Source: Arthrobacter sp. efr-133-TYG-118 (GTDB lineage Bacteria; Actinomycetota; Actinomycetes; Actinomycetales; Micrococcaceae). Taken from it: a stretch of DNA of 64,000 nucleotides. The stretch is taken from the NCBI RefSeq assembly GCF_030209755.1, contig NZ_JARVRH010000009.1, positions 1-64,000 on the forward strand, in the 5' to 3' direction. Under the pieces are notes generated by a model that was not told the origin of the DNA, did no database searches, and worked only from the letters and a program-made list of their open reading frames with translations. The position numbers and the translations under genes are program-made. This document shows, piece by piece, positions 17,355-25,016 of the stretch. Position 1 is the first letter of the stretch, and each line of letters begins with the position of its first letter.

Positions 17355-17441
17355 TCACTGCTCCGCTCTTGAGCGGAAAGGCCGGCCACGCGAAAAAGGG
17401 CGGCCGTGCGAAAACCCTGCCGTGCGAGAAGACCGGGGCAT
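17355..17441 (-). CDS. Putative 28-residue leader ORF of the ABC-F gene
   Basis: An ATG at 17441 opens a 28-codon frame that stops 12 nt before the ABC-F start, with the stop next to the ABC-F ribosome site. The peptide is arginine-rich and contains in-frame copies of (H/R)GRPF, because three imperfect 18-bp tandem repeats (17384-17437) underlie it. The initiation site is weak (AGCGGG-like). A translated leader could couple ribosome stalling to ABC-F expression. This is inferred from position and repeats, not from homology. Confidence 0.35.
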   Translation of the reverse strand: MPRSSRTAGFSHGRPFSRGRPFRSRAEQ

Positions 17442-17445
17442 GGAA

Positions 17446-17490
17446 GAACCCGCTGGTCCGTACTTGGGGGGTGTGCGGACCAGCGGGTTC
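17446..17490 (-). promoter_or_regulatory. Leader hairpin at the 5' end of the ABC-F mRNA
   Basis: A perfect 15-bp stem (17446-17460 with 17476-17490) around a 15-nt loop. It falls directly after the predicted transcription start, so it would be the first structure in the ABC-F leader. A second small hairpin TCCGCTC/GAGCGGA (17362-17377) sits just before the ABC-F ribosome site. Confidence 0.6.
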
Positions 17491-17498
17491 GAGAATCA

Positions 17499-17527
17499 AG
17501 CATAATTCAATGTGCCCGCATCGTAAA
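17499..17527 (-). promoter_or_regulatory. Predicted ABC-F promoter
   Basis: On the minus strand, TTTACG (-35, 17522-17527) and TATGCT (-10, 17499-17504) are separated by 17 bp. This places the start near 17492, immediately before the leader hairpin. The boxes match the consensus at about four positions each, so the call is moderate. Confidence 0.45.
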
Positions 17528-17573
17528 ATCAACCTCGCAGTCCTTGCAGGAACCGTCTACCAGAAAGTGGTTC

Positions 17574-18299
17574 ATGTCCCTCCCTTCCAAGGCGTTCCAA
17601 CGCTGGCTGCACGGGATTGCCCCGAACACCAGCACGGCCGATGTCTGCCGCTTTTCGGGAGTGAAACGCACCACGCTAGCCCAGCAATTGGTCCGCGGCA
17701 AGGTGGCCGAGAGTTCACTCGTGAGCATCAGCCGGGCCTTCGACATGAATCCCTTCGATGCATTGGCACAATTCGAGGCATACGCGGCGCTTCGCGGGAC
17801 CCCGGTTCCCCCCACTGACGCGGAACTCGTCAGCCAGGTCTCCACCATGGATCTGCTGCGCGCAGTCGTCGAGCGCTCGGAGTCCCGGGACGGCGTCCCG
17901 CCCTTGGTCCTTGCGGAGACCCCGCACCCGAGTTCAGTCAGGAACTGGGTGGACGCGATCGACGACGGCGAGCTCCGCCACCGGGTGAGCGGCGCCACGG
18001 GGATCGCACCGCAGAACTTCTCCGCGCACCTGACAGCCAACCGTTTGCCCCCGGAACTGGCCTTGGCGACGTCCCGGGCGGCCGGCGTCGGACCGGCCGG
18101 AGGCCTCGTGGCCAGCGGCCTCGTCACCGAAGCCGAGGCGGGATGGGCCCCCGGGGCGCGGCGGGAGGCACTGGACAGGATGACAGAAGGCGAACTGGCC
18201 CTATTGGCCGGGGAGCGGCTGCAGGCCCTCGGCAAGGCCCTGCGCCGCCATGAGCATGAGCTCGACCACACGAACAGAATCTGGGAGAACCTGGGATGA
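17574..18299 (+). CDS. HTH-domain protein of unknown function
   Basis: A 241-residue soluble protein. Residues about 18-70 fit an XRE-like helix-turn-helix (TADVCRFSGVKRTTLAQQL then SLVSISRAFDMNP). The rest is mixed helical with a second Ser/Ala-rich region (IAPQNFSAHLTANRLPPELALATSRAAG) that resembles a degenerate second HTH, and a charged C-terminal helix. I do not recognise a named family. The ATG start at 17574 follows a 230-bp divergent region shared with the ABC-F gene. It overlaps the following 7-TM gene by 4 nt, so the two products are likely to work together. Confidence 0.65.
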   Translation: MSLPSKAFQRWLHGIAPNTSTADVCRFSGVKRTTLAQQLVRGKVAESSLVSISRAFDMNPFDALAQFEAYAALRGTPVPPTDAELVSQVSTMDLLRAVVERSESRDGVPPLVLAETPHPSSVRNWVDAIDDGELRHRVSGATGIAPQNFSAHLTANRLPPELALATSRAAGVGPAGGLVASGLVTEAEAGWAPGARREALDRMTEGELALLAGERLQALGKALRRHEHELDHTNRIWENLG

Positions 18300-19003
18300 C
18301 CACCGTATTGGCGTGGGCCACGCTCTCCATTTGCCTCGTTTTGACGGCCATTCGCATTCCCAGCGCCGTCCGGGGCGAGAACCGGATGATGTTCGTCCTG
18401 TTCGCACTGATTACCCTCGACATCCTGCTCAGCATCGAGGGTCCATACTTGTTGATCGACGGGTGGCTGGGCAACTTCAACCTTTGTAACCTGCTGCTTA
18501 GGTTCATGCTCTATGGAACGTTCCTGCTTATGGGCATCAAGGTGGCGAGGGCCTTTGCTTCACCCGGCGGGGAACGTGCCATCCGGGGGCCCATCGGCTT
18601 GGCCGTTTTGGGAGCCACCGCGGTCCTCACGGCTTTCTTTTTCTTCTCGATGGACACCTCGGACTCCACTGTTGGCCTCAATGACCTGGACCCGGGGCCA
18701 GCCCTGGATACTTATGCGGCCTTGGGCAGGTTCTACCCGGGCTACGTTGCCGTATGCCTCATCCCGGGCATGTGGCGGTCCGTTCGAAGCTCGGGCCCCG
18801 CGCTGCTCCGGGCCGCCTCCGCTACATTGCTCCTGGGCCTCGGTTTGCTGATCCTGTCGCAGGTCTTTCCGCTCATCCCGCTATCCAATACGTGGCTGCG
18901 GCCGCTCATCAACTACTCTGCCGCTTTGGCGACTGCGCTTGGCTTGGGAGGCATCTGGCTGTCCAAAATCGTTGCCAGCCGGACTCGCCGCACGGTAACG
19001 TAA
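18296..19003 (+). CDS. Seven-TM membrane protein coupled to the HTH gene
   Basis: A 235-residue protein with seven predicted membrane helices, starting at the first residues (VLAWATLSICLVLTAI), with short loops and a basic RTRRTVT C-terminus. It resembles 7-TM proteins found beside HTH genes in actinobacteria, but I cannot name the family. It overlaps the HTH gene by ATGA. The arrangement suggests a membrane sensor paired with a cytoplasmic DNA-binding partner, which is inference from context. Confidence 0.65.
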   Translation: MTTVLAWATLSICLVLTAIRIPSAVRGENRMMFVLFALITLDILLSIEGPYLLIDGWLGNFNLCNLLLRFMLYGTFLLMGIKVARAFASPGGERAIRGPIGLAVLGATAVLTAFFFFSMDTSDSTVGLNDLDPGPALDTYAALGRFYPGYVAVCLIPGMWRSVRSSGPALLRAASATLLLGLGLLILSQVFPLIPLSNTWLRPLINYSAALATALGLGGIWLSKIVASRTRRTVT

Positions 19004-19143
19004 AAACATACCGCGTAACCTCTTTCATAAATCCATTATATCGTGCCATAATTATGAATGTGTGAAGGCGACGCAGCCTGACCTTTGAATCAATGAACGG
19101 GTTTCCAAGGTTCGTGGCGCGTGCGGGAGCACTTTTGGGGGGA

Positions 19144-19190
19144 TGAGTGGTGGCGGGCTGTTGGGGACCGCCCCCACTCAGCCTTTTTAA
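19144..19190 (+). terminator. Intrinsic terminator or attenuator before the amino-acid transporter
   Basis: TGAGTGG-T-GGCGG pairs with CCGCC-C-CCACTCA (19144-19156 with 19168-19180), followed by a T5 run. It lies 141 bp after the 7-TM stop but about 50 bp before the binding-protein start. An AT-rich, promoter-like stretch (19019-19060) precedes it. It may therefore terminate a short leader RNA or sRNA of about 130 nt rather than the upstream operon. The rest of the 19004-19240 gap has no gene. Confidence 0.75.
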
Positions 19191-19240
19191 GCGTCCTTCC
19201 GTGTAGGCCCGCAGCAACCGGGCACGGTCCCGTGACTAAG

Positions 19241-20068
19241 ATGGCTTTCATGAAGAGCCTGCCCACTCACCGCATCGCACTGTCCGCAACACTTGCCGCC
19301 GTCGCGCTGGCACTGTCCGCTTGCGGCGGCGGTTCCTCGCCGTCGTCGACGTCGGGTGGAGACACTTCGCTGTCCGCCATCAAGTCCAAGGGCGAGATCG
19401 TCATCGCCACCGAAGGCACCTACCGGCCGTTCAGCTTCCACGAGAACGGGGCCGGTCCCCTCACGGGCTTCGACGTCGAAATCGCCCAGGCCGTCGCCGG
19501 CAAGCTCGGAGTAAAGGCAACCTTCCAGGAAACCCAGTTCGATGGCATCTTCGCGGGCCTTGATTCCAAGCGCTTCGACACTATCGCCAACCAGATCTCC
19601 ATCAACCCTGAGCGCACGGCCAAGTATGACTTCTCGGCCCCATACACGATCTCCAATGGCGTCGTCGTGACCAAGTCGGACAACAACTCCATCAACAGCT
19701 TCGCCGATCTCAAAGGCAAGACCACCGCCCAGTCATTGACCAGCAACTTCTACAAGATGGCAGTTGACGCAGGCGCCAACGTCCAGTCCGTCGAAGGCTG
19801 GGCACAAGCCGCCACCTTGGTCCGACAAGGCCGCGTCGACGCAACCGTCAACGACAAGTTGACCTACCTTGACTACGCCAAGAGCACCCCGGACTCCGGC
19901 TTGAAGATCGCCGCAGAGACCACGGACAAGACGCAAAGCGCCATGGTCTTCCGCAAGGGATCCACCGAGCTCAAGGCCGCAGTGGACAAAGCGCTCACGG
20001 ACCTTCGAGCCGATGGCACCCTCGCCAAGATCTCCCAGAAGTACTTCGGCGCAGACGTTACCAAGTAG
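19241..20068 (+). CDS. Polar amino-acid ABC transporter substrate-binding lipoprotein
   Basis: A 275-residue SBP_bac_3-type binding protein. A signal peptide ends in lipobox LSAC followed by a Gly/Ser-rich tether. The mature part carries GEIVIATEGTYRPFSF, GFDVEIAQAVAGKLG and ANQISINPERTAKYDFS, typical of the family that captures cystine, glutamine or basic amino acids. The start is the ATG at 19241 or the ATG at 19250. It is the first of three genes encoding a complete importer. The TcyA-like sequence style suggests cystine, with low certainty. Confidence 0.93.
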   Translation: MAFMKSLPTHRIALSATLAAVALALSACGGGSSPSSTSGGDTSLSAIKSKGEIVIATEGTYRPFSFHENGAGPLTGFDVEIAQAVAGKLGVKATFQETQFDGIFAGLDSKRFDTIANQISINPERTAKYDFSAPYTISNGVVVTKSDNNSINSFADLKGKTTAQSLTSNFYKMAVDAGANVQSVEGWAQAATLVRQGRVDATVNDKLTYLDYAKSTPDSGLKIAAETTDKTQSAMVFRKGSTELKAAVDKALTDLRADGTLAKISQKYFGADVTK

Positions 20069-20083
20069 CCGGCGGCCAAACAG

Positions 20084-20749
20084 ATGACCTTCAACTGGGA
20101 CCTCGTCTGGAGTTCCTTCGGGCCAATCATCGGCGGCGCAGTCACCGGAACCATCCCCCTGACCCTGGCGTCTTTCGCCATTGGCCTGGCGTTGGCGCTG
20201 CTCGTTGCCCTCTTGCGCCTGAGCCCCAACAGGCTGCTCTCGGCCGTCGCGCGCTTCTACGTCTCCGTGATCCGGGGGACTCCCCTCCTGGTGCAGCTGT
20301 TCGTGATCTTCTATGGCCTCCCGAGCCTCGGCGTGAAGCTGGAGCCGTGGCCGAGCGCCATCATCGCGTTTTCCCTCAATGTGGGCGGCTACGCGGCCGA
20401 GGTCATCCGCGCAGCGATCCTGTCCGTGCCCAAGGGCCAGTGGGAGGCAGGGCACACCATCGGAATGTCGCGGCCGCAAACGCTCGTGCGGATTATCCTC
20501 CCGCAAGCGGCCAGGGTCTCGGTGCCCCCGCTGTCCAACACCTTCATTTCCCTTGTGAAGGACACCTCGCTGGCTTCACTCATCCTCGTCACCGAGCTTT
20601 TCCGCAATGCCCAGCAGATCGCCGCGTTCAGCCAGGAATTCATGATCCTGTACCTCGAATCCGCCTTGGTCTATTGGGTCATTTGCCTCGTCCTCTCCAC
20701 GGGCCAGTCCGCCCTGGAGCGTAGATTGGACCGTTATGTCGCCCACTGA
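20084..20749 (+). CDS. Polar amino-acid ABC transporter permease
   Basis: A 221-residue permease of the HisM/GlnP/TcyB type with about five membrane helices. It contains RGTPLLVQLFVIFYGLP and the EAA-loop region GQWEAGHTIGMSRPQTLVRIILPQA that docks the ATPase. It is 15 bp after the binding-protein gene and overlaps the ATPase gene by 14 nt. A single permease gene suggests a homodimeric channel. Confidence 0.93.
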   Translation: MTFNWDLVWSSFGPIIGGAVTGTIPLTLASFAIGLALALLVALLRLSPNRLLSAVARFYVSVIRGTPLLVQLFVIFYGLPSLGVKLEPWPSAIIAFSLNVGGYAAEVIRAAILSVPKGQWEAGHTIGMSRPQTLVRIILPQAARVSVPPLSNTFISLVKDTSLASLILVTELFRNAQQIAAFSQEFMILYLESALVYWVICLVLSTGQSALERRLDRYVAH

Positions 20750-21563
20750 GCCCAGCAACGCCCCCCAGGGGAACTCCGGGCTGGTGTTGTCGGCCCGGGA
20801 CCTCGCCAAAGCCTTCGGCAGCAACGTGGTGCTGCGCGGCATCGACATCGATGTCCGCCGCGGACAGGTGGTCGCCTTGATCGGGCCCTCCGGTTCGGGA
20901 AAGACCACAGTCCTGCGCTCGCTCAACGGCCTCGAAGTGCCCGACGCCGGCACGGTCACCTTCGGGGACGCCGACGCCGGTACAGTCCGCGGATCCGGCG
21001 CAGGACTGACCCTCGATTTCGCCGGCCCAGTGGGCAAGCGCGAGATTGCCGCCCTCCGGGACCGCAGCGCCATGGTGTTCCAGCACTACAACCTGTTCCC
21101 GCACATGACGGTGCTCAAGAACATCATCGAGGGACCGCTGCAGGTCCAGAAGCGCCCCCGGGCGGAAGTAGTGGAGGAGGCCGAGCGGCTCCTCGCCCGG
21201 GTTGGCCTCGCGGACAAACGCGATGCCTACCCCTTCGAACTGTCAGGCGGCCAGCAACAACGCGTGGGAATCGTGCGCGCCTTGGCCCTCAAACCCCAAC
21301 TGCTGCTCTTCGACGAGCCCACCTCTGCCCTGGACCCGGAACTCGTGGGTGAAGTGCTGGGTGTCATCAAGGAACTTGCCGACGAAGGCTGGACCATGGT
21401 GATCGTGACGCACGAGCTCGCCTTCGCCCGCCAGGTTGCCGATGAAGTCATCTTCATGGACGGCGGCGTGGTGGTGGAACGAGGGCCGGCCGCGGAGGTC
21501 TTGCGGGAGCCCCGGGAGGAACGCACCAAGCAATTCGTCAAGCGCCTCCAACACGACGTCTGA
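20736..21563 (+). CDS. Polar amino-acid ABC transporter ATP-binding protein
   Basis: A 275-residue ATPase of the HisP/GlnQ/TcyC type with Walker A GPSGSGKTT, Q-loop FQHYNLFPHMT, signature LSGGQQQRVGIVRAL, Walker B LLLFDEPTSALDPE and H-loop VTHE. An insertion of about 30 residues (TFGDADAGTVRGSGAGLTL...) between Walker A and the Q-loop is longer than in the E. coli relatives. It completes the importer begun at 19241 and ends just before a 30-bp inverted repeat. Confidence 0.94.
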   Translation: MSPTEPSNAPQGNSGLVLSARDLAKAFGSNVVLRGIDIDVRRGQVVALIGPSGSGKTTVLRSLNGLEVPDAGTVTFGDADAGTVRGSGAGLTLDFAGPVGKREIAALRDRSAMVFQHYNLFPHMTVLKNIIEGPLQVQKRPRAEVVEEAERLLARVGLADKRDAYPFELSGGQQQRVGIVRALALKPQLLLFDEPTSALDPELVGEVLGVIKELADEGWTMVIVTHELAFARQVADEVIFMDGGVVVERGPAAEVLREPREERTKQFVKRLQHDV

Positions 21564-21565
21564 GG

Positions 21566-21631
21566 CCCAACTGACTCGCATTAGTTGTCGTTTTGGGCCC
21601 TCAAAACGACAACTACTGCGAGTCAGTTGGG
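21566..21631. repeat. 30-bp inverted repeat between convergent genes
   Basis: Arms 21566-21595 and 21602-21631 are complementary at 29 of 30 positions around a 6-nt loop, starting 3 bp after the ABC ATPase stop and ending 16 bp before the alpha-mannosidase stop. It should act as a bidirectional terminator. The long, nearly perfect, low-GC arms look like an extragenic palindromic element rather than an ordinary terminator. Confidence 0.9.
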
Positions 21632-21646
21632 TGGGTGGGCACTAAC

Positions 21647-24600
21647 TCAGCGGATGAAACGCAAGGTCACCAACTGGAACGGGCGCAGGGTCAATTCGGC
21701 GGCACCCGCTCCGGGCGTTACTCCGGGAGCCTCAACGGGGCGCTCCAGGAGGTCCACTGATTGCACCATCCGTGATTCGAAGTTGGCTGTGATGAGGCCC
21801 GTGGAGCGTTCACCCAGCGATTCGTAAAGCCTCACGATGACATCTCCGGAGCCGTCCTCGGCGAGCTTGACGGCTTCGATGACCAGCGCTTGGTTGAACA
21901 CCGTGAAGAGCGGCTCCACAGGATTCGCGCCCGCCAACAGCCTCGGTTTAAGGTTGGTCCGGTAGCCCTCTTCCACGGCGCCGCCGATGCTGGCGCCGGG
22001 CCGGATGCTCAGATCCAGGACGTGCACACCGAGGTCGGCCCGGGGGTCCGGGAACTTGGGCGCCCGCAGCAGTGACACACGGACGTTAGTGGTGGTTCCG
22101 CCGTCCTCGCGGATGGTCCGGGTGACGTCATGCCCGTAGCTTGACGCATTGGAGATGGCGACGCCGTAACCCGGCTCTGCCACGTGGATCCAGCGGTGGG
22201 CGCAGAATTCGAACTTGGCAGCTTCCCAGGACGTATTGGTGTGGGTCGCCCGGAATACGTGACCGAACTGGGTCTCCGAGGCGGATCGGTCGGCACGGAC
22301 ATCCAGGGGGAACCCGATCTTCAGGAGTTTCTCGTGTTCCTGCCAGTCCACCGTGGTGGAAATGCCGAGGGATTCCGCGCCCGCTTCGAGGGAAATGCGC
22401 TGCGTGATGGTGGAGGAGCCGACAGTCCGCTCCACCACGACGACGGCGTCCCAGCCTGCTCTTTCCAGCGTCACCGATCGCGCCTCGACTACGGAGACGA
22501 CGTTCCGGCGGTAGAACTCGTCGATGTCCCAGGCATCCCATTCGTTGGGCGTGTCCCGGTGAAGCTCAAGGTGGTTGCCGAACATCCCGGGAGCAATGGC
22601 TTCGCGGCCGCTTGCGTAATCCGAGAGGGAGGTGAGCAATCCGTTGGCGTCCAGCACCGCGCGGATGATGCCGTTGTCCAGAACATAACCGCCGGCGCGT
22701 TCTGTGACGTTGACCGGATTATCCTCGTGAACCGCTTCCGCGGCGGCGAGCGCGGGAACCCCGCTGCGCTCATGCGGGGCCGCATTGAGCAGGAAGATGG
22801 TGTCTCCCTCGCCCAGTAGGGCCGAAGCGGCATCCGCGATGATGCCTTCCAGCTCCCGGGCAATCGCGGCATAGTTCCGCTCCGCATCCTGGTGGACCCA
22901 CGCGATGGCGCTGCCCGGCAGGATGTCGTGGAACTGCTGCAACAGCACAAGCCGCCACAAGCGCTTGAGGTCCACCGCAGGATAGGTGAACGAACCGGCC
23001 GTCCGTACTGCCGCCGTCGAGCACCAAAGCTCGGCCTCGCGCAGCAGGTGCTCCGAGCGGCGGTTCCCCTGTTTGGTGTTGGCCTGGCTCGTATAGGTGC
23101 CCCTGTGTAGCTCGAGGTACATCTCCCCCACCCAGACCGGGAGGTTGTGGTACTCGGCCTCGGCCTGCTTGAAGAACTCTTCGGCGGTTCCCATGCGCAC
23201 CTTCGGCGAGCCTTCCAGGTCCGCCGTCCGGTGGGCTGCGGCAACCATTTCGCGCGTTGGTCCGCCGCCGCCGTCGCCGTAACCGAAGGGGACCAGCGAA
23301 ATGGTGCCCCGGCCGTGTTCCCGGTAGTTGCGCTGGGCATGGGCGAGTTCGCGGCCGTGGAGCTCGGAGTTGTAGGTGTCCACGGGTGGGAAGTGGGTGA
23401 AAAGCCGCGTGCCGTCGATGCCCTCCCAATTGAAGGTGTGGTGCGGCATCTTGTTGACCTGGTTCCAGGAGATCTTCTGGGTCAGGAACCACCGGGAACC
23501 CGCGGACTTGACGATCTGCGGGAGGGCCCCGGAATATCCGAAGGAGTCAGGGAGCCAGGCTTCCTGGCAGTCGACGCCGAACTCCTGAAGGAAGAAGCTC
23601 TTGCCCTCCACGAATTGGCGGGCCATGGCCTCGCCGCCGGGCATGTTGGTGTCCGATTCCACCCACATACCGCCAACCGGCACGAATTGCCCGGCCTTTA
23701 CTTTCTCCCGAATCCGGATGAAAAGCTCAGGATAGAACTCCTTCATCCATGCCAATTGCTGCGCAGAGGAGCAGGAGAAGACGAAATCGGGGTTCTCATC
23801 CATGAGGGCGACAACGTTGGAGAACGTGCGGGCGCATTTGCGGATGGTTTCACGGACCGGCCAGAGCCAGGCCGAGTCAATGTGCGCGTGGCCGGTGGCC
23901 AGAAGTTCGTGGGCCGAGGCGTAAGCGGGCCGGCTCAAGACCTCGGCGAGGGCTTCCCTGCCGGCGCCTGCGGTGCCCGCGACATCGTCCGGGTCCATGA
24001 CGTCAAGCATGCGCTCGAAGGCGCGGAGGATCTCATGCCGCCGAGGCAGTTCGAAAGGTAGCTCGTGCATCAGCCCGCTGAGGGTCCAGATGTCCTGGTG
24101 GAGCTCCCACACCACCTCGTTAAGTTCGGCTATGGCTATGCGTCCGAACCGGTAGCGGAGCTCGTCTCCGGAGGTGGATTTGTCCCCCAAAGGGGTTGCC
24201 GCGAAGCTCCACCCCTGGCTGAGATCCGGATTGGCGGCGGCTTCAACATAGAAGTCCACCGAGAGTCCGCCACCCAGAAGCTTGAGCGGGACGTGCTGGT
24301 TGCGCGGAGAGATGGCCTTGATGATGGTGCCGTCATGACGCCATGCGATGCCTTCGCACTGGAATCCGGGGGCGTCGTTGCTGAACCCGAGATCGACGAC
24401 GATCTCCACCGTCGTGCCGTCGGCAACTCCCCAACCCTCCGGAACCTCACCCCGAAGCCGCAGCCACTTGGTGCTCCAGGCCTTGCCCCACGCAGCACCG
24501 TGTTCCTGGGGTTCAAAAACCTGGCGGAGTGCTTCCGAGACCGGAACCGGCTCTCCAGGGGCATCCCAGCTGCTCAGTTCAAGAGGCAATGCGCGGCCAT

Positions 24601-24673
24601 AGATGGCGGGGGCTATCCGCTCCCGGACAAAACGTTCGAGCCGCTTCTCGGTGATCCGGCGGTCGTCGTGCAA
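21647..24673 (-). CDS. Alpha-mannosidase, GH38
   Basis: A 1008-residue glycoside hydrolase of family 38, which removes alpha-linked mannose with a Zn-dependent retaining mechanism. The catalytic domain shows ATGHAHIDSAWLWPVRET (Zn ligands), VESDTNMPGGEA with the nucleophile Asp, and CQEAWLPDSFGYSGALPQI. Beta-rich domains follow to the C-terminus. The start is TTG at 24673 (then HDDRRITEKRLERF), behind an AGGGGA ribosome site; the open frame upstream adds non-homologous sequence. There is no signal peptide, so it is cytosolic. It stands alone and may recycle imported or internal mannosides. Confidence 0.95.
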   Translation of the reverse strand: MHDDRRITEKRLERFVRERIAPAIYGRALPLELSSWDAPGEPVPVSEALRQVFEPQEHGAAWGKAWSTKWLRLRGEVPEGWGVADGTTVEIVVDLGFSNDAPGFQCEGIAWRHDGTIIKAISPRNQHVPLKLLGGGLSVDFYVEAAANPDLSQGWSFAATPLGDKSTSGDELRYRFGRIAIAELNEVVWELHQDIWTLSGLMHELPFELPRRHEILRAFERMLDVMDPDDVAGTAGAGREALAEVLSRPAYASAHELLATGHAHIDSAWLWPVRETIRKCARTFSNVVALMDENPDFVFSCSSAQQLAWMKEFYPELFIRIREKVKAGQFVPVGGMWVESDTNMPGGEAMARQFVEGKSFFLQEFGVDCQEAWLPDSFGYSGALPQIVKSAGSRWFLTQKISWNQVNKMPHHTFNWEGIDGTRLFTHFPPVDTYNSELHGRELAHAQRNYREHGRGTISLVPFGYGDGGGGPTREMVAAAHRTADLEGSPKVRMGTAEEFFKQAEAEYHNLPVWVGEMYLELHRGTYTSQANTKQGNRRSEHLLREAELWCSTAAVRTAGSFTYPAVDLKRLWRLVLLQQFHDILPGSAIAWVHQDAERNYAAIARELEGIIADAASALLGEGDTIFLLNAAPHERSGVPALAAAEAVHEDNPVNVTERAGGYVLDNGIIRAVLDANGLLTSLSDYASGREAIAPGMFGNHLELHRDTPNEWDAWDIDEFYRRNVVSVVEARSVTLERAGWDAVVVVERTVGSSTITQRISLEAGAESLGISTTVDWQEHEKLLKIGFPLDVRADRSASETQFGHVFRATHTNTSWEAAKFEFCAHRWIHVAEPGYGVAISNASSYGHDVTRTIREDGGTTTNVRVSLLRAPKFPDPRADLGVHVLDLSIRPGASIGGAVEEGYRTNLKPRLLAGANPVEPLFTVFNQALVIEAVKLAEDGSGDVIVRLYESLGERSTGLITANFESRMVQSVDLLERPVEAPGVTPGAGAAELTLRPFQLVTLRFIR

Positions 24674-24842
24674 TTGAAGTCCCCTTTGGCAGTGGGCTGG
24701 GTAGAGATGCTTCCTTACCGAGATGAGCAGCCTACTAAGCAAGGTCATTGTCCGGAGGAAACCGATTCCATTCGATGGATAAAATCTACGTTGTTCCTGA
24801 ACAATAGCCAAGTGATTGGCGGCTATCCCTGCAAGTCCCTAG

Positions 24843-25016
24843 TCCCCACCGGCTCCCAGCCTTCGCAAGTCCCCACCGGCTCCCAGCCTTCGCAAGTCCC
24901 CACCGGCTCCCAGCATTCGCAAGCTCAGGCCGGGGCCCAGCCTTCGCAAGCTCAGGCCGGGGCCCTCGCCGGTGTGGGCCCCCGGCCGGGGCCCTCGCCG
25001 GTGTGGGCCCGCGCCG
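24843..25016. repeat. 27-bp tandem repeats at the 3' end of fdhD
   Basis: Four 27-bp units (24843-24869, 24870-24896, 24897-24923, 24924-24950) followed by a partial fifth, which runs into two copies of a 29-bp GC-rich unit (24953-24981, 24982-25010). The array begins after the fdhD stop and extends into its last codons, giving FdhD an extra Ala/Pro/Gly/Arg-rich tail. The remaining 24674-24842 holds the mannosidase upstream region, with no gene seen. Confidence 0.9.

Noticed and set aside
17347..17532. A 61-codon minus-strand ORF ending 4 nt before the ABC-F start, considered as the leader peptide
   Set aside because: Its start lies upstream of the predicted transcription start (about 17492), so it would not be in the leader mRNA; the 28-codon frame is preferred.
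19190..19240. GCAGCAACCGGGCACGG before the importer, considered as a SAM riboswitch fragment
   Set aside because: Other conserved SAM aptamer blocks are absent and the match is short.
24843..25016. Regularly spaced repeats considered as a CRISPR array
   Set aside because: Units are directly adjacent with no spacers, so they are plain tandem repeats.
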